Below, piece by piece: positions 35,839-44,310 of a DNA stretch of 64,000 nucleotides (the first letter of the stretch is position 1; each line of letters opens with the position of its first letter). The stretch is taken from the NCBI GenBank assembly GCA_037200525.1, contig JBBCGG010000001.1, forward strand, positions 1,778,501-1,842,500, given 5' to 3'. The notes beneath the pieces were generated by a model, which saw only the letters and a program-made list of their open reading frames with translations, was not told the origin of the DNA and searched no databases. The position numbers and the translations under genes were made by a program. The DNA is from Methylocella sp. (GTDB taxonomy: Bacteria; Pseudomonadota; Alphaproteobacteria; Rhizobiales; Beijerinckiaceae).

Positions 35839-36279
35839 ATGACGCATGAAGAAGCAATGGCCAAGGCCAGGGAATTTAGACGAGACCGTCCGACCAACGC
35901 CCATCTCCACGAGACCGAGGACGAGCGTAGGCTCTGGGAAGCGGACTATGCCACTCGCCTTCAGTTCGAGGCGGATTTCAACGAGTGGTTGCTACAGCGC
36001 ACGACCGCCGAGGGGGCTGACGAGGCCGAAGATGACAAACTCTTCGAGCGCGAGGACGAATTGATACAGCTCATCCTAACCGCGCCGGTGCCTTATGAAT
36101 GGATGATATTTCGTAAGTTTGAGGTCGCCACCTATTGCATCACCAAGCACGGTGAAGCCTCGTGGGCCGAATTGTTTGCATTGCAGGCGCTCGACGCTAT
36201 CAAGGCTGACATCCTACGTATGGGCCAAACGCGCGAAAGAGAGCTCAGACGGAAGTTCGTGAAGAGGGCTGCGGCATGA
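35839..36279 (+). CDS. Acidic helical island protein
   Basis: A 146-residue, highly charged product with an acidic stretch (GADEAEDDKLFEREDELIQL) and a predicted C-terminal helix rich in Arg. It starts 3 bp after the previous stop and overlaps the next small gene by ATGA, so it belongs to the same operon. No family recognised. Confidence 0.55.
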   Translation: MTHEEAMAKAREFRRDRPTNAHLHETEDERRLWEADYATRLQFEADFNEWLLQRTTAEGADEAEDDKLFEREDELIQLILTAPVPYEWMIFRKFEVATYCITKHGEASWAELFALQALDAIKADILRMGQTRERELRRKFVKRAAA

Positions 36280-36416
36280 CCCAGCCGCTTCACCGCACGT
36301 TATGGGCGCGTATTCGGATTTGGGTCGCTATGAGCTTATTGGGTCTGGCGGCTCGGATAACCGATGACCTCGAAAGATCGCGTGCTGGAGATAACCAATT
36401 TAGGCGGAAAGCTTGA
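36276..36416 (+). CDS. Small basic island peptide (46 residues)
   Basis: A short frame starting at an ATGA overlap, with a hydrophobic centre (IWVAMSLLGLAARI) flanked by basic residues. It could be a single-pass membrane peptide. Supported mainly by the overlap. Confidence 0.45.
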   Translation: MTQPLHRTLWARIRIWVAMSLLGLAARITDDLERSRAGDNQFRRKA

Positions 36417-36663
36417 CCTTAGAATCGCCAACAAACTCCAAATACTGGAACAGCTTGACTATTCAACTACTGCCAATCAATAGCTATAATCTATCAATAC
36501 AGCGCGATTTTAATGAACTCTCGATAGGTAAGGGCATTATCGACCGCCGGAACTCTTCACGGAGGTCGAAAGCTGTGGTCTGCTTCCGGCGTCGCGCACC
36601 GAGACTATTCCAAGTGCGCGTCCAATCAACCGGGAAACCTCCCGAAATCAAGGGAACTGGACC

Positions 36664-36870
36664 ATGGCCACTACAAAACATCCATCTATAGACCACCACC
36701 ATCAGGCCGCAGCACACCACGAAACGGCCGCACATCACCACCGGCAGGCGGCGCATCACCACGAGCACGGCCGGGACACCGAGGCCAAAGAGCACGCTGT
36801 GTCGGCTCACGAACACAGCACCGCTGCTCACAAGCACACAACCACCGCTCACGAGCATTCAAAGAAATAA
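36664..36870 (+). CDS. Small histidine-rich protein
   Basis: A 68-residue protein with about a third of its residues histidine, arranged in a repeating HHH-x(n)-AA pattern (QAAAHHETAAHHHRQAAHHH). AAGGGAACTGG precedes the ATG. His-rich small proteins often bind nickel, zinc or copper; no metal-transport genes are adjacent, so the role is unknown. There is no signal peptide, so it should stay in the cytoplasm. Confidence 0.7.
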   Translation: MATTKHPSIDHHHQAAAHHETAAHHHRQAAHHHEHGRDTEAKEHAVSAHEHSTAAHKHTTTAHEHSKK

Positions 36871-37552
36871 ATGCCGTAAGAAGCGGGGACTGTTTCTGCG
36901 GCTTCCGGATCTGAGCGCCTACGCAGGAATGCGCCTTTCTCGCTGAGCATGTTGAGACCGAGCCCTTTGAGTGGGAACCCCCGCCGGCCAGCGAAGACGC
37001 GGCGGGGGCAGCCGGGACAACAAAGCTACCGGATCACGATCGTTGGGCCTCGGTCCAATTGGATTCGTCGAATATGGATCGAGGGGGTGGCGAAACGGCC
37101 GGTTCCCGCGCGGGCTGAAGCCTCCCGCGTTTTTGGCCGGGGGACCTGGAGCCCTCGGCCAAAAGGATGCTCGTCGTAACGCGCCACTTCGCGATGGGTT
37201 CGGCCCGTGCGGGTCAAGGGTTAGCCCGCGCAGAAAAAAGCCCAGCGCTAAGCCGAGCTATTAGTTGGGGAAACGAGGAAAAAGCCGAAAAGCCGCAACG
37301 GCGATTCCCTGCCGAGGCGCATACAGACAGACGCAAGAACCGAGCCATCTTGAAGATGGCAGCGCATTATATCGAAAGGGCGTGCAGCTGGCGGTAATGT
37401 TCAGCGAAACAAAATGCGATGCGAGAGGGACGACGCCGGTCACGTTGAGAACCGAGCGCTGAGAAACGCGGCCGAGGTGGCGAGCCTCAAGTCCCCGCGT
37501 TTTGGCCCAGATAAGCGCGGATAAACCCGGCCAAGATCGATCACTGAAACAA
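36871..37552. other. Non-coding stretch with hairpins
   Basis: About 680 bp with only low-quality frames. It contains a strong inverted repeat at 37,131-37,164 (TTTTGGCCG arm pairing with CGGCCAAAA), which could terminate transcription, and at about 37,232-37,256 a minus-strand GC hairpin followed by a T6 run that resembles the terminator at 38,606-38,641. Otherwise nothing recognisable. Confidence 0.5.
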
Positions 37553-37942
37553 TCAGGTATTATATTTAAAATCGGGAAGGCTCTTTAGCGAGTCTTTGGT
37601 AGCGCCGGGCAGGACCATCTTCTTGCCTTGCACTTGCAATGAGCTGAACGGCACGACCACGTACTTAGTGCCGATTCCTAGAAAGCCGCCAACCGATAGC
37701 ACCGCGAAGGGGACCTTCTCGCTGGGGGTGACGATTAAATCGTCGATCGTTCCTACGTTTTGGTCGGCCTCGTTCACGACGGTGCTGCCAACAACCTTAG
37801 AAGTCCTATATCCGGTCGCCAGGGATGCAGGGTCAACTCGCATCAGAGTCACCGTTTGTGGCGCGCCCTGGGAAATGGCCGCAGTGCTAAATGCGGTTGC
37901 GGTGAAGGCCGCACTCGCCAGAAGTGTGATCGCGCGTCTCAT
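37553..37942 (-). CDS. Exported PRC-barrel domain protein
   Basis: A 129-residue product with a signal peptide (AITLLASAAFTATAFSTAAI) and a PRC-barrel: VVGSTVVNEADQNVGTIDDL, then PFAVLSVGGFLGIGTKYVVV, then PFSSLQVQGKKMVLPGATKD. The ATG at 37,942 is preceded by AAAGGA with good spacing. PRC-barrel proteins of this exported type are common in Hyphomicrobiales and are often stress-linked; the exact function is unknown. Confidence 0.78.
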   Translation of the reverse strand: MRRAITLLASAAFTATAFSTAAISQGAPQTVTLMRVDPASLATGYRTSKVVGSTVVNEADQNVGTIDDLIVTPSEKVPFAVLSVGGFLGIGTKYVVVPFSSLQVQGKKMVLPGATKDSLKSLPDFKYNT

Positions 37943-38191
37943 GTCGTTTCCTTTCATTTGAAGCTCGCGGTCCGCGGAAGTTCGAGAGCCAGCGGTCGCA
38001 GTTTCCCAATGAACAGCGGCAGGGCCTTTCGGTTCAATTGAGGGGGGCAAAATAATGAGCGACAAAGAGAAACCATGAAAAATTGGGTATACCGGCCAGT
38101 GCGATCGCGCATCTGTAGCTGCCCCGTTCTAGCGGCAGGAGCCGGCGGATGGCGGAGTTGGACGTCGCGCAGTCGATTACTCACGATCGGC

Positions 38192-38440
38192 CTATTGGTC
38201 GTGGCCTTTCGGATCACCCGATGAGCTACCGTGGCCGAGTCTGTTTGGCGAAGGCAGCCCGTCTTGACCCGCGGCGTTTCCGGCGCCTCCGGGCTCTTTG
38301 GAGCCAGTAGACGGGTTGGAATCGCCCTTCTGCCCACTTTGACCCATGGTTTGCCCAGTCCGATTTGTGTCATAGCCTTGCGCCAGTGCGATCGGTGAGA
38401 ACGTAAGCATGGCTGCAGATAGCGTCGCGATCAAATTCAT
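38192..38440 (-). CDS. Small secreted Gly/Ser-rich protein
   Basis: An 82-residue product with a signal peptide (NLIATLSAAMLTFSPIALA) and a low-complexity mature part rich in Gly, Ser, Asn and Gln. GGGAGG lies 5 bp before the ATG. No family function known. Similar composition to the secreted protein at 39,200-39,436. Confidence 0.6.
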   Translation of the reverse strand: MNLIATLSAAMLTFSPIALAQGYDTNRTGQTMGQSGQKGDSNPSTGSKEPGGAGNAAGQDGLPSPNRLGHGSSSGDPKGHDQ

Positions 38441-38605
38441 GTTTTCCTCCCAGGTCGCTTGCCCTAACCGCCAACCGCCGGGAACTGTTCGATGATTTGA
38501 TCTGCGATACGCTCAATTATGAGCACGCCCGAATGGATCGCTTTTTTTTTTGGCCCGCTCCTCGGAGACAAGGCGCTGACCGTGCCGGCAACGACCGATC
38601 CAGCA

Positions 38606-38641
38606 GCAAAAAAGGCCCAGCGCTAAGGCGGGCTTCTTTGC
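38606..38641 (-). terminator. Rho-independent terminator
   Basis: A stem formed by GGCCC and GGGC around AGCGCTAAGG, followed on the minus strand by a run of six T. It lies about 50 bp after the stop of the 28-residue membrane-peptide gene. A related sequence sits at about 37,232-37,256. Confidence 0.6.
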
Positions 38642-38690
38642 GGTAGCAGGAGCCATTCCGACGGATGAGACGAGTTTCAATCAAGGGCGT

Positions 38691-38777
38691 TCAGTACCAC
38701 CGTCCGCGGCCATACCATCCACCGCCACCAACGAGCAAAACGATTAACACGATGATAAGAAGCGTGGTCGTATCCAT
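38691..38777 (-). CDS. 28-residue single-pass membrane peptide
   Basis: A very short gene with an excellent GGAGGAGC ribosome-binding site. The product is almost entirely one transmembrane helix (TLLIIVLIVLLVGGGG) with an aromatic, basic tail (WYGRGRWY). It resembles small DUF3309-like peptides common in this order. It has its own downstream terminator. Function unknown. Confidence 0.65.
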   Translation of the reverse strand: MDTTTLLIIVLIVLLVGGGGWYGRGRWY

Positions 38778-38847
38778 TTGCTCCTCCATTTGAAGACGCG
38801 AGTTGAAGACGCAATCTCGCAAACGTTATCTAGTCGCAGTACCAACA

Positions 38848-39078
38848 CTAGGCCTTCAGGTTCCTGTGAACAAAACGTCTTTGGCCGCCACAAACTTCCG
38901 CCTCCAGCAGTACCGTTCCGCAGTCAGTGCTAATACTGTAGTTCGTCACTTTGCCGAAAAGATCACTTCTCGCCGACACTGAAGATTCAGCCTGGTCGAG
39001 TGCGTCTTTAAGGGTCAGGAAAGATCTGGCGACTTCGCGCATCCTTAAGCCGCGCCCATAAAGCTGGACCTTAAACAT
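38848..39078 (-). CDS. Small cytoplasmic hypothetical protein
   Basis: A 76-residue product starting FKVQLYGRGLRMREVARSFL, with an alternating strand/helix pattern and a C-terminal strand pair (CGTVLLEAEVCGGQRRFV). GGAGG lies 6 bp before the ATG at 39,078. No family recognised. Confidence 0.55.
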   Translation of the reverse strand: MFKVQLYGRGLRMREVARSFLTLKDALDQAESSVSARSDLFGKVTNYSISTDCGTVLLEAEVCGGQRRFVHRNLKA

Positions 39079-39199
39079 AATAACCTCCAATGCTGAGGAA
39101 CTAACGACCATGTCATCGTTTAGTTCAACTTCAAGTTGAAGGAACGAAACTCTGGAAGACAAGTTATCCGGTTAATCAACCAAAACTTGGGAGGTTAGC

Positions 39200-39436
39200 T
39201 TGAATAGGAAAATCGTGACATTTGCGGCTGCAGCAACCCTGTTTATGGGTGGTGTGGCCCTTGCTGATTCTATGGGGAAAACAAGTGGCGGATCCCCGGA
39301 CCCCGCGATGCAAAAAGGCGCGGACACCGATCCAGGCATGACGGGCACGCCGCCAGCCGTAGAAACGCCCGGCGTCGAGGGAAAAAGCGGTTCCCAGAGC
39401 GGGGCTAAGCCGTCAGACAAAATGGCTCCAAAGTAG
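39200..39436 (+). CDS. Small secreted hypothetical protein
   Basis: A 78-residue product starting at TTG with GGGAGG upstream. It has a signal peptide (IVTFAAAATLFMGGVALA) and a short mature part rich in Gly, Pro, Ser and Lys, probably disordered. Function unknown; one of several similar small secreted proteins at the right end of the island. Confidence 0.6.
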   Translation: MNRKIVTFAAAATLFMGGVALADSMGKTSGGSPDPAMQKGADTDPGMTGTPPAVETPGVEGKSGSQSGAKPSDKMAPK

Positions 39437-40001
39437 CGATTGTTACTTTCCGCCTCTCGCACCTCGATGGCGTCGTTCGGCCTAGGAGCGCGGGCATGCG
39501 TGGGCGGCCCGACAAACTGGAAGCCTTCTTTGTGCCATGGTGCACTGGAGTGTTTGGTGGATCGGCTAAAGGCTCCGCCAAGGGCGTAATAAGAACCAGG
39601 CTCGAAAGCCTGGTCCCAAGTCAGAAGAAGTCGGAATCGTGCCCGTCAGGTAGCCCGATCGGAAATTCCTATCTGCCAACTATGACCGCGCGAAGGTCCC
39701 CACCAGCGCAGGCATAGCCTCAGTTACAGCCGTCGCCCCCACGGCGGCTCTAGCCCGCAGTAAGCCCTTTACTGCGGCGAAGATGACGTTACCACAATTG
39801 TCAATCGTCACGAGTGTCGCGGCTGCACTTGCTCTACCGTCAAAATTTCCGGGATGTTTTACACCTGCCCCTCGACGGCTGTGTCGGCGGGGCCTCGGTA
39901 GAAGACCGTTCACGGATTCGTGATTGACAACGAAATATTGGCGCTGTTGCCCCAAACGTTGCCCCGAAAGCCCATCGATCCTAATGACGGGTCGAAATGG
40001 C
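39437..40001. other. Right-end non-coding part of the island
   Basis: About 565 bp without a supported gene. It contains a perfect 8-bp hairpin ACCAGGCT-CGAA-AGCCTGGT at 39,595-39,614 and the paired GTTGCCCC motifs near the attachment site. Open frames here lack initiation signals. Confidence 0.5.
39946..39965 (+). promoter_or_regulatory. Candidate integrase arm-type sites, right end
   Basis: Two GTTGCCCC copies at 39,946 and 39,958, 12 bp apart and about 37 bp inside the right repeat. They match the pair at the left end and are in the same orientation. Confidence 0.45.
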
Positions 40002-40069
40002 GCGTTAAGCCTTTGATTTGTTTGGTACCGCCACCCCGGCTCGAACGGGGGACCTCTAGATCCACAATC
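40002..40069. repeat. attR: right direct repeat, overlapping tRNA-His
   Basis: The 68-bp partner of the repeat at 19,543-19,610. Its right 47 bp are the 3' half of the intact tRNA-His gene, so integration restored the tRNA with element-supplied sequence. Confidence 0.9.
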
Positions 40070-40099
40070 TAGCGCTCTAACCAACTGAGCTATGGCGGC
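40023..40099 (-). tRNA. tRNA-His (GTG anticodon)
   Basis: A 77-nt cloverleaf read on the minus strand. The acceptor arm is GCCGCCA/TGGCGGT, the D arm is GCTCAGTTGGTTAGAGC, the anticodon arm is CTAGA-TTGTGGA-TCTAG with anticodon GTG, the T arm is CCCCG-TTCGAGC-CGGGG, and the encoded end is ACCA. The base before position 1 is C, so G-1 is not templated, and the discriminator is A73 rather than C73. This departure from the universal tRNA-His identity is known in a clade of alphaproteobacteria. It is the integration target of the island. Confidence 0.95.
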
Positions 40100-40346
40100 G
40101 CATCAACAAGCGCCGGACCCTAAAAGGAACGAAATCCGATTGCAAGGCCTAGCGCGACGCGTCTTTAGGCCTGATCGGTCCTATTTCAAACCATTCTTTT
40201 GGCCCAAAGGCAATCATTGCCGCGTGTGATTGAAAAGTTAAGGATAGATTATCAATTTTAACTGAAATCGCTTCTGTCGATGGACCCGCCGCGATAGCGC
40301 CGTTAGGATTTGCTTAAGGTTATCAGAAGGAAGCCGTTGGGGCGGC

Positions 40347-43088
40347 ATGACCGACATTTGCATTGAGTCCGGCTTGACCGGACAAGACGTCGCGGATGCG
40401 TTGCGCAGCCTGTCGCCAAGGCTCGCCGCCAACACGCCGGTCCTTGCGTTGGAAGGCGGCCGTGCGGCGGAAGCGGAGCGGGCTGTTTTCGCGAGCGGCG
40501 CGGTCATGCGTCTCTTTGGCGCCGTTACGCTCGCGGATCTCTCCGAGCAAATCGCGAAGGCCGATGCGCCGGGTCTGAGCCGGCTCAGGGAACTCGCCGC
40601 GACTCTGCCGCTCGAGGGACCGGCGCGCCTCGAAAGGCTGCGGTTCCGCTTTGGGTCATCGGCGCGAAGCGTAACTTTTCTTTGCCGGCGGGTGGCGGAT
40701 GCGCACGGCCGGCCGCTTTTCCTGGCGGCCGCGCTCGACATTCCAAGCGCTCTCGTCGACTCGGAGCCACCCCCGCGCGGTTCTGCTGAGAAAAGCGGCG
40801 CCCGTTTGCAGCGCGGACCCCGCGGGGTTGAGGATGTCCGCGTCATGCTTGCGCCGTTCAAAGACGCGGGCGCGCTGCGATTTCTTTGGCGGACGGACGC
40901 CGAGCATCGAATCATCAATGTCGGCGCATTGCTGGCGGAGATCGTCGGCGAGGCGGCGGCCGATCTTACGGGTCGGGACCTAGCCGAAGCGGCGGAGCGT
41001 CTCGAGGCTGGGCAGGGCGCGCGGCTCGCTCAATCGCTACAGCAAAAGAAGAGCTGGAGCGGAGTTGAAATCGACTGGCCGATCTCCGGCGCCACCGCCG
41101 CCGTTCCGATCATCCTTGCCGCTTCGCCGAGTTTTGACGGCGAGCGGCGCTTTTTGGGTTACCGTGGCTTTGGGTTGATCCATCTGGAGCGTCTGCGCTC
41201 CGCCGCGCAGCGGATCCCCGCCGAGCGCGTCGCCGCCACCCTATCGGGCGCGACGAGCCTTGAGGCCCGACCGCCGCGATTCGCGTCGAATGCCAATGTC
41301 ATACCTTTGCGGCCGCTTGCGCCAACTCCGAAGGCCGGGGAGTTTCCGCACGGCGATGATGCGGCTTTAACCGCCGGCGCATTGACCCCGGACGAGCAGA
41401 AGGCCTTCCGCGCCATCGCGACGACTCTTGGGGCGGATACAGGTCTTCTGGCAGATGCAGGTCTTGGGGCGGATGCAGGCGTCGGCAACGTCCCGCCATT
41501 CGTCAATCAAGCCAGCGTCGCCGATCTCGCCCGAAAGCTTGAGGCGGAATGGCCGTGGACGGCGATGGATGGGGCGCCAGCCGCGCGGCCGGGAGAGATC
41601 CTGGCGGATGCCGAGGCGATCTTGGATGCGCTCCCGATTGGCGTACTCGTTTGCCGCGATGAGGCGCCCATCTTCGCCAACCGCTTTCTGCTTGATCTTC
41701 TCGGCTGCGTCGATCTTCTCAGCGCCCGCGCCGTCGGGGCCTTGGAGCCCATCATCCATCGCCTGCCGCGTCTTTCGCGCGAAGGCGGGAGCGTCGACGC
41801 GCGGGATAGCGTCGGACAAACCGTCTCCTTGCGCATGCGTGCGGAAAGCCTCGACGGGCTTTCCCAGAAGCTTACCCTCGTCTCTCTACAGCCTCGCGCG
41901 GAAAGCAACCGAGCGGGTCTCGAAGCGGAGCTGCGCCATTATCAAAATGAGGCGCGCGAACTCAACGCGATCTTGGACACGGCGACGGACGGCGTCGCGG
42001 TTCTGGATTCGCAAGGCCGCATCGTGACCCTGAACCGCTCCGGAGAGGCGCTATTTGGCTATGATAAAGCCGAAGTCGCCGGAGAGCCTTTCACCATGCT
42101 GATCGCGCCTGAGAGCCGCGAGCGGATGGAAGCTTATCTCGAGGGGCTTAAATCGCATGGGGTCGCCAGTCTGCTGAATGATGGGCGCGAGATCACCGGC
42201 CTTGCCCGGCAAGGCGGCGCAATTCCCATCTTCATGACCCTCGGCCGGGTCAGCTCCGGCGTTCATTTCGGATTGGGCTCTGAAACAGACCAGGATCTGC
42301 GTTACTGCGCGCTTTTGCGCGACATGACGCATTGGAAAAAGGTCGAGCGCGAACTCGACGACGCGCGGCGACAGGCCGAACGCGCGAATGCTTTGAAATC
42401 GGATTTTCTGGCCAAGATCAGCCATGAAATCCGCACGCCGCTGAATGCGATTCTGGGCTTTGCCGAGGTCATCATGGACGAGCGTTTCGGGCCTATCGGC
42501 AATGAACGCTATAAGGATTATCTCAAGGACATTCATAGCTCCGGCGCGCTCGTCATGAGTCTCGTCAACGATCTTCTCGACCTCTCTAAAATCGAGGCCG
42601 GCAAGATGGAGCTGGAGTTCAAATCGGTCGACGCCAATCGCATCGTGACCGAGTGCGTCTCGATCATGCAGCCTCAGGCGAGCCGCGCGCGTGTCATCAT
42701 GCGGCTCTCCCTCGCGAACCGGCTGCCGCATATTTCCGCCGACGAACGCTCATTGCGTCAGATCGTCCTGAACCTCCTCTCCAATGCGGTGAAGTTCAAT
42801 CAGCCGGGCGGTCAGGTGATTGTAGCGACGGCGCTGACCGATGGCGGCCACGCTGTGCTGCGCATTCGCGATACGGGCGTCGGCATGTCAGCGGCCGATA
42901 TTGAAGTCGCGCTCGAACCGTTTCGGCAGGTTGCGACCTCGCGCGCGGTAGGGGGCACCGGGTTGGGTTTGCCGCTGACGAAGGCTTTGGTCGAGGCCAA
43001 CCGCGCTTTCTTCTCGATCAAGAGCAAGAAATACGAAGGCACCTTGGTCGAGGTGGCTTTTCCACCGGCTCCGATTTTGACGGAATAA
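40347..43088 (+). CDS. PAS-domain sensor histidine kinase (PdhS/PleC-like)
   Basis: A 913-residue cytoplasmic kinase with no transmembrane segment. A long N-terminal region (about 1-530, with PAS-like segments) leads to a clear PAS domain (AILDTATDGVAVLDSQGRIV, near 545-660), then the HisKA domain with the phospho-acceptor His693 in FLAKISHEIRTPLNAILGF, and a HATPase_c domain with the N box LLSNAVKFNQPGG, the G1 box RIRDTGVGMS and the G2 box GGTGLGLPLTKALVEAN. The ISHEIRTPLNAILGFAE...LKDIHSSGALVMSLVNDLLD arrangement is typical of the DivK-linked PdhS/PleC/DivJ kinases of alphaproteobacteria. Its exact partner cannot be told. Confidence 0.87.
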   Translation: MTDICIESGLTGQDVADALRSLSPRLAANTPVLALEGGRAAEAERAVFASGAVMRLFGAVTLADLSEQIAKADAPGLSRLRELAATLPLEGPARLERLRFRFGSSARSVTFLCRRVADAHGRPLFLAAALDIPSALVDSEPPPRGSAEKSGARLQRGPRGVEDVRVMLAPFKDAGALRFLWRTDAEHRIINVGALLAEIVGEAAADLTGRDLAEAAERLEAGQGARLAQSLQQKKSWSGVEIDWPISGATAAVPIILAASPSFDGERRFLGYRGFGLIHLERLRSAAQRIPAERVAATLSGATSLEARPPRFASNANVIPLRPLAPTPKAGEFPHGDDAALTAGALTPDEQKAFRAIATTLGADTGLLADAGLGADAGVGNVPPFVNQASVADLARKLEAEWPWTAMDGAPAARPGEILADAEAILDALPIGVLVCRDEAPIFANRFLLDLLGCVDLLSARAVGALEPIIHRLPRLSREGGSVDARDSVGQTVSLRMRAESLDGLSQKLTLVSLQPRAESNRAGLEAELRHYQNEARELNAILDTATDGVAVLDSQGRIVTLNRSGEALFGYDKAEVAGEPFTMLIAPESRERMEAYLEGLKSHGVASLLNDGREITGLARQGGAIPIFMTLGRVSSGVHFGLGSETDQDLRYCALLRDMTHWKKVERELDDARRQAERANALKSDFLAKISHEIRTPLNAILGFAEVIMDERFGPIGNERYKDYLKDIHSSGALVMSLVNDLLDLSKIEAGKMELEFKSVDANRIVTECVSIMQPQASRARVIMRLSLANRLPHISADERSLRQIVLNLLSNAVKFNQPGGQVIVATALTDGGHAVLRIRDTGVGMSAADIEVALEPFRQVATSRAVGGTGLGLPLTKALVEANRAFFSIKSKKYEGTLVEVAFPPAPILTE

Positions 43089-43186
43089 CCGCCGAACGCT
43101 GGTTTCGGTTTTCTCGGCGAGGTAAAGGAACGGTTGGCGGCAGGGACCGTTACTGTCCCTGCGGCGCATCAGAGGAAGGGATCAGC

Positions 43187-43369
43187 ATGACTGAGAAAGC
43201 GAAGTCGAAGGCGAGCGACAAGGCAAAGCAGGAACAGGGCAAAAAAAGCCAAGATGCCGAGCTTGAGCAGGAGCTTGAGGATTCCTTTCCCGCGAGCGAT
43301 CCGCCATCGGTGACGCAGCCAAGAGCGACGGCGGGCGCGCCGGACCACAAGGGCCGAAAGGCCAAATAG
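43187..43369 (+). CDS. Small charged protein with ELEDSFPASDPPS motif
   Basis: A 60-residue, Lys-rich, probably disordered protein with the motif EQELEDSFPASDPPSVTQP, which recurs in small proteins across Hyphomicrobiales. GGAAGGG precedes the ATG. No known activity; the conserved motif suggests a binding peptide. Confidence 0.65.
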   Translation: MTEKAKSKASDKAKQEQGKKSQDAELEQELEDSFPASDPPSVTQPRATAGAPDHKGRKAK

Positions 43370-43459
43370 TCTCGCTTCGACCAGACCGGACGCGGGAGAG
43401 GGGTCCCCCCCGCGCCGAGACAGATTTGGATGCTGTCAGGTCTCTCCGATTCTTCTAGC

Positions 43460-44143
43460 TCACTTCAGGAAAACATAAATATCCGCCTCGAGGCTGGCGT
43501 CGTCGCTCTCTTTCGTATCCGTGAGATATTCCTCGATGAACAGGTTTTGCGCTTCGAGACCTTTTTCATCGAGATAGGCGGTGATGAGATCGTAGGTCGA
43601 ATCGATATCGTCATAGGCTCCGCGATGCAGAAATTTGATCGCCTTGCCTGCCGGCGATGCGCCGAGTTTGACGCCATCGGGCAGGTCGCCCTTGCCCTCG
43701 GGTTTGTCGCCGATGGGGACCATCGCTTCGAAGTGAAAGCTGGTTTCGTCGGTTGATAGAAACACCACGAAGGGATGTCCTGCCTGCTTCAGCCCGGCGG
43801 TCTTGATCGCGGCTTGTACCTTCTCGATGGAGCCGACGATGGACTTGAATCCGTCCGCCCATTCCGCATCGCCGGTCAATAGGGCGACCGGGCGGGCCGG
43901 CACGTCCACGGTTTCCACGGTGGCGTCGCTTGGCACGCCAGGCGCCGCTTTCTGCTGGTCGGACTCTGGAATCGAAGATCCAGGGGCGGAATTATCATTG
44001 GGAGAGGCCGGAGCGGCCTCCTCGACTGGCGTTGCGGCCGAGGGCGCTTGCGCAAAAGCTGGCATAGCGATGCTCGCCGCCACCAAAAGCAGGCCAAAAG
44101 CTAGCGCCCAGTTAGTCAATCTTTTGATTTTGCCGATTCTCAT
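43460..44143 (-). CDS. Exported GyrI-like domain protein
   Basis: A 227-residue product with a signal peptide (LTNWALAFGLLLVAASIAMP, cut after AFA), a Pro/Ser-rich linker, then a GyrI-like small-molecule-binding domain: VETVDVPARPVALLTGDAEW, FHFEAMVPIGDKPEGKGDLP, and AIKFLHRGAYDDIDSTYDLI with a final EEYLTD...LEADIYVFL strand. The ATG at 44,143 (GGAG 6 bp upstream) is preferred over 44,155. GyrI-like domains usually occur in cytoplasmic AraC regulators, so a free exported one is less common. Ligand unknown. Confidence 0.75.
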   Translation of the reverse strand: MRIGKIKRLTNWALAFGLLLVAASIAMPAFAQAPSAATPVEEAAPASPNDNSAPGSSIPESDQQKAAPGVPSDATVETVDVPARPVALLTGDAEWADGFKSIVGSIEKVQAAIKTAGLKQAGHPFVVFLSTDETSFHFEAMVPIGDKPEGKGDLPDGVKLGASPAGKAIKFLHRGAYDDIDSTYDLITAYLDEKGLEAQNLFIEEYLTDTKESDDASLEADIYVFLK

Positions 44144-44310
44144 ATGCCGCTCCAAATCATCACGTCAGCGTGTACGACCCTTTTTTAGCCTCGCTTGCAC
44201 GGCTAGATCGGCAAATCCAAGCGGGCTAGCCGGATAAAGAACGCTAAGCTTCGTCAAAGCAATGGTCGTGGCGAATTATTTTTCCTATATGAAAGTAGAT
44301 CCAGGGAAAC

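Larger units (their letters stand above)
19543..40069. mobile_element. tRNA-His-integrated genomic island, phage-satellite-like
   Basis: A 20.5-kb element is bounded by 68-bp direct repeats. The intact tRNA-His is on the right and the duplicated 3' fragment on the left, with a P4-type tyrosine integrase gene 170 bp inside the left repeat. It carries an AlpA-like regulator, a RepA-like ATPase, an iteron-like cluster and a terminase large subunit, but no capsid, portal, tail or lysis genes. Cargo includes a QueC/PfkB-NDT/glycosylase operon, an IS66 element and a right-hand series of small stress-type genes. The combination suggests a phage satellite or a mobilisable island that would need a helper for packaging. 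Confidence 0.88.

Noticed and set aside
36413-36691. 92-residue open frame before the His-rich gene
   Set aside because: It overlaps the His-rich gene start in another frame and has no ribosome-binding site or family pattern.
36700-36860. Short-period repeat resembling a CRISPR or tandem array
   Set aside because: The repeats are the CAC/CAT codons of the His-rich protein in frame, not direct repeats with spacers.
19543-40069. Complete prophage
   Set aside because: Terminase is present but no portal, capsid, tail, holin or endolysin gene could be found.
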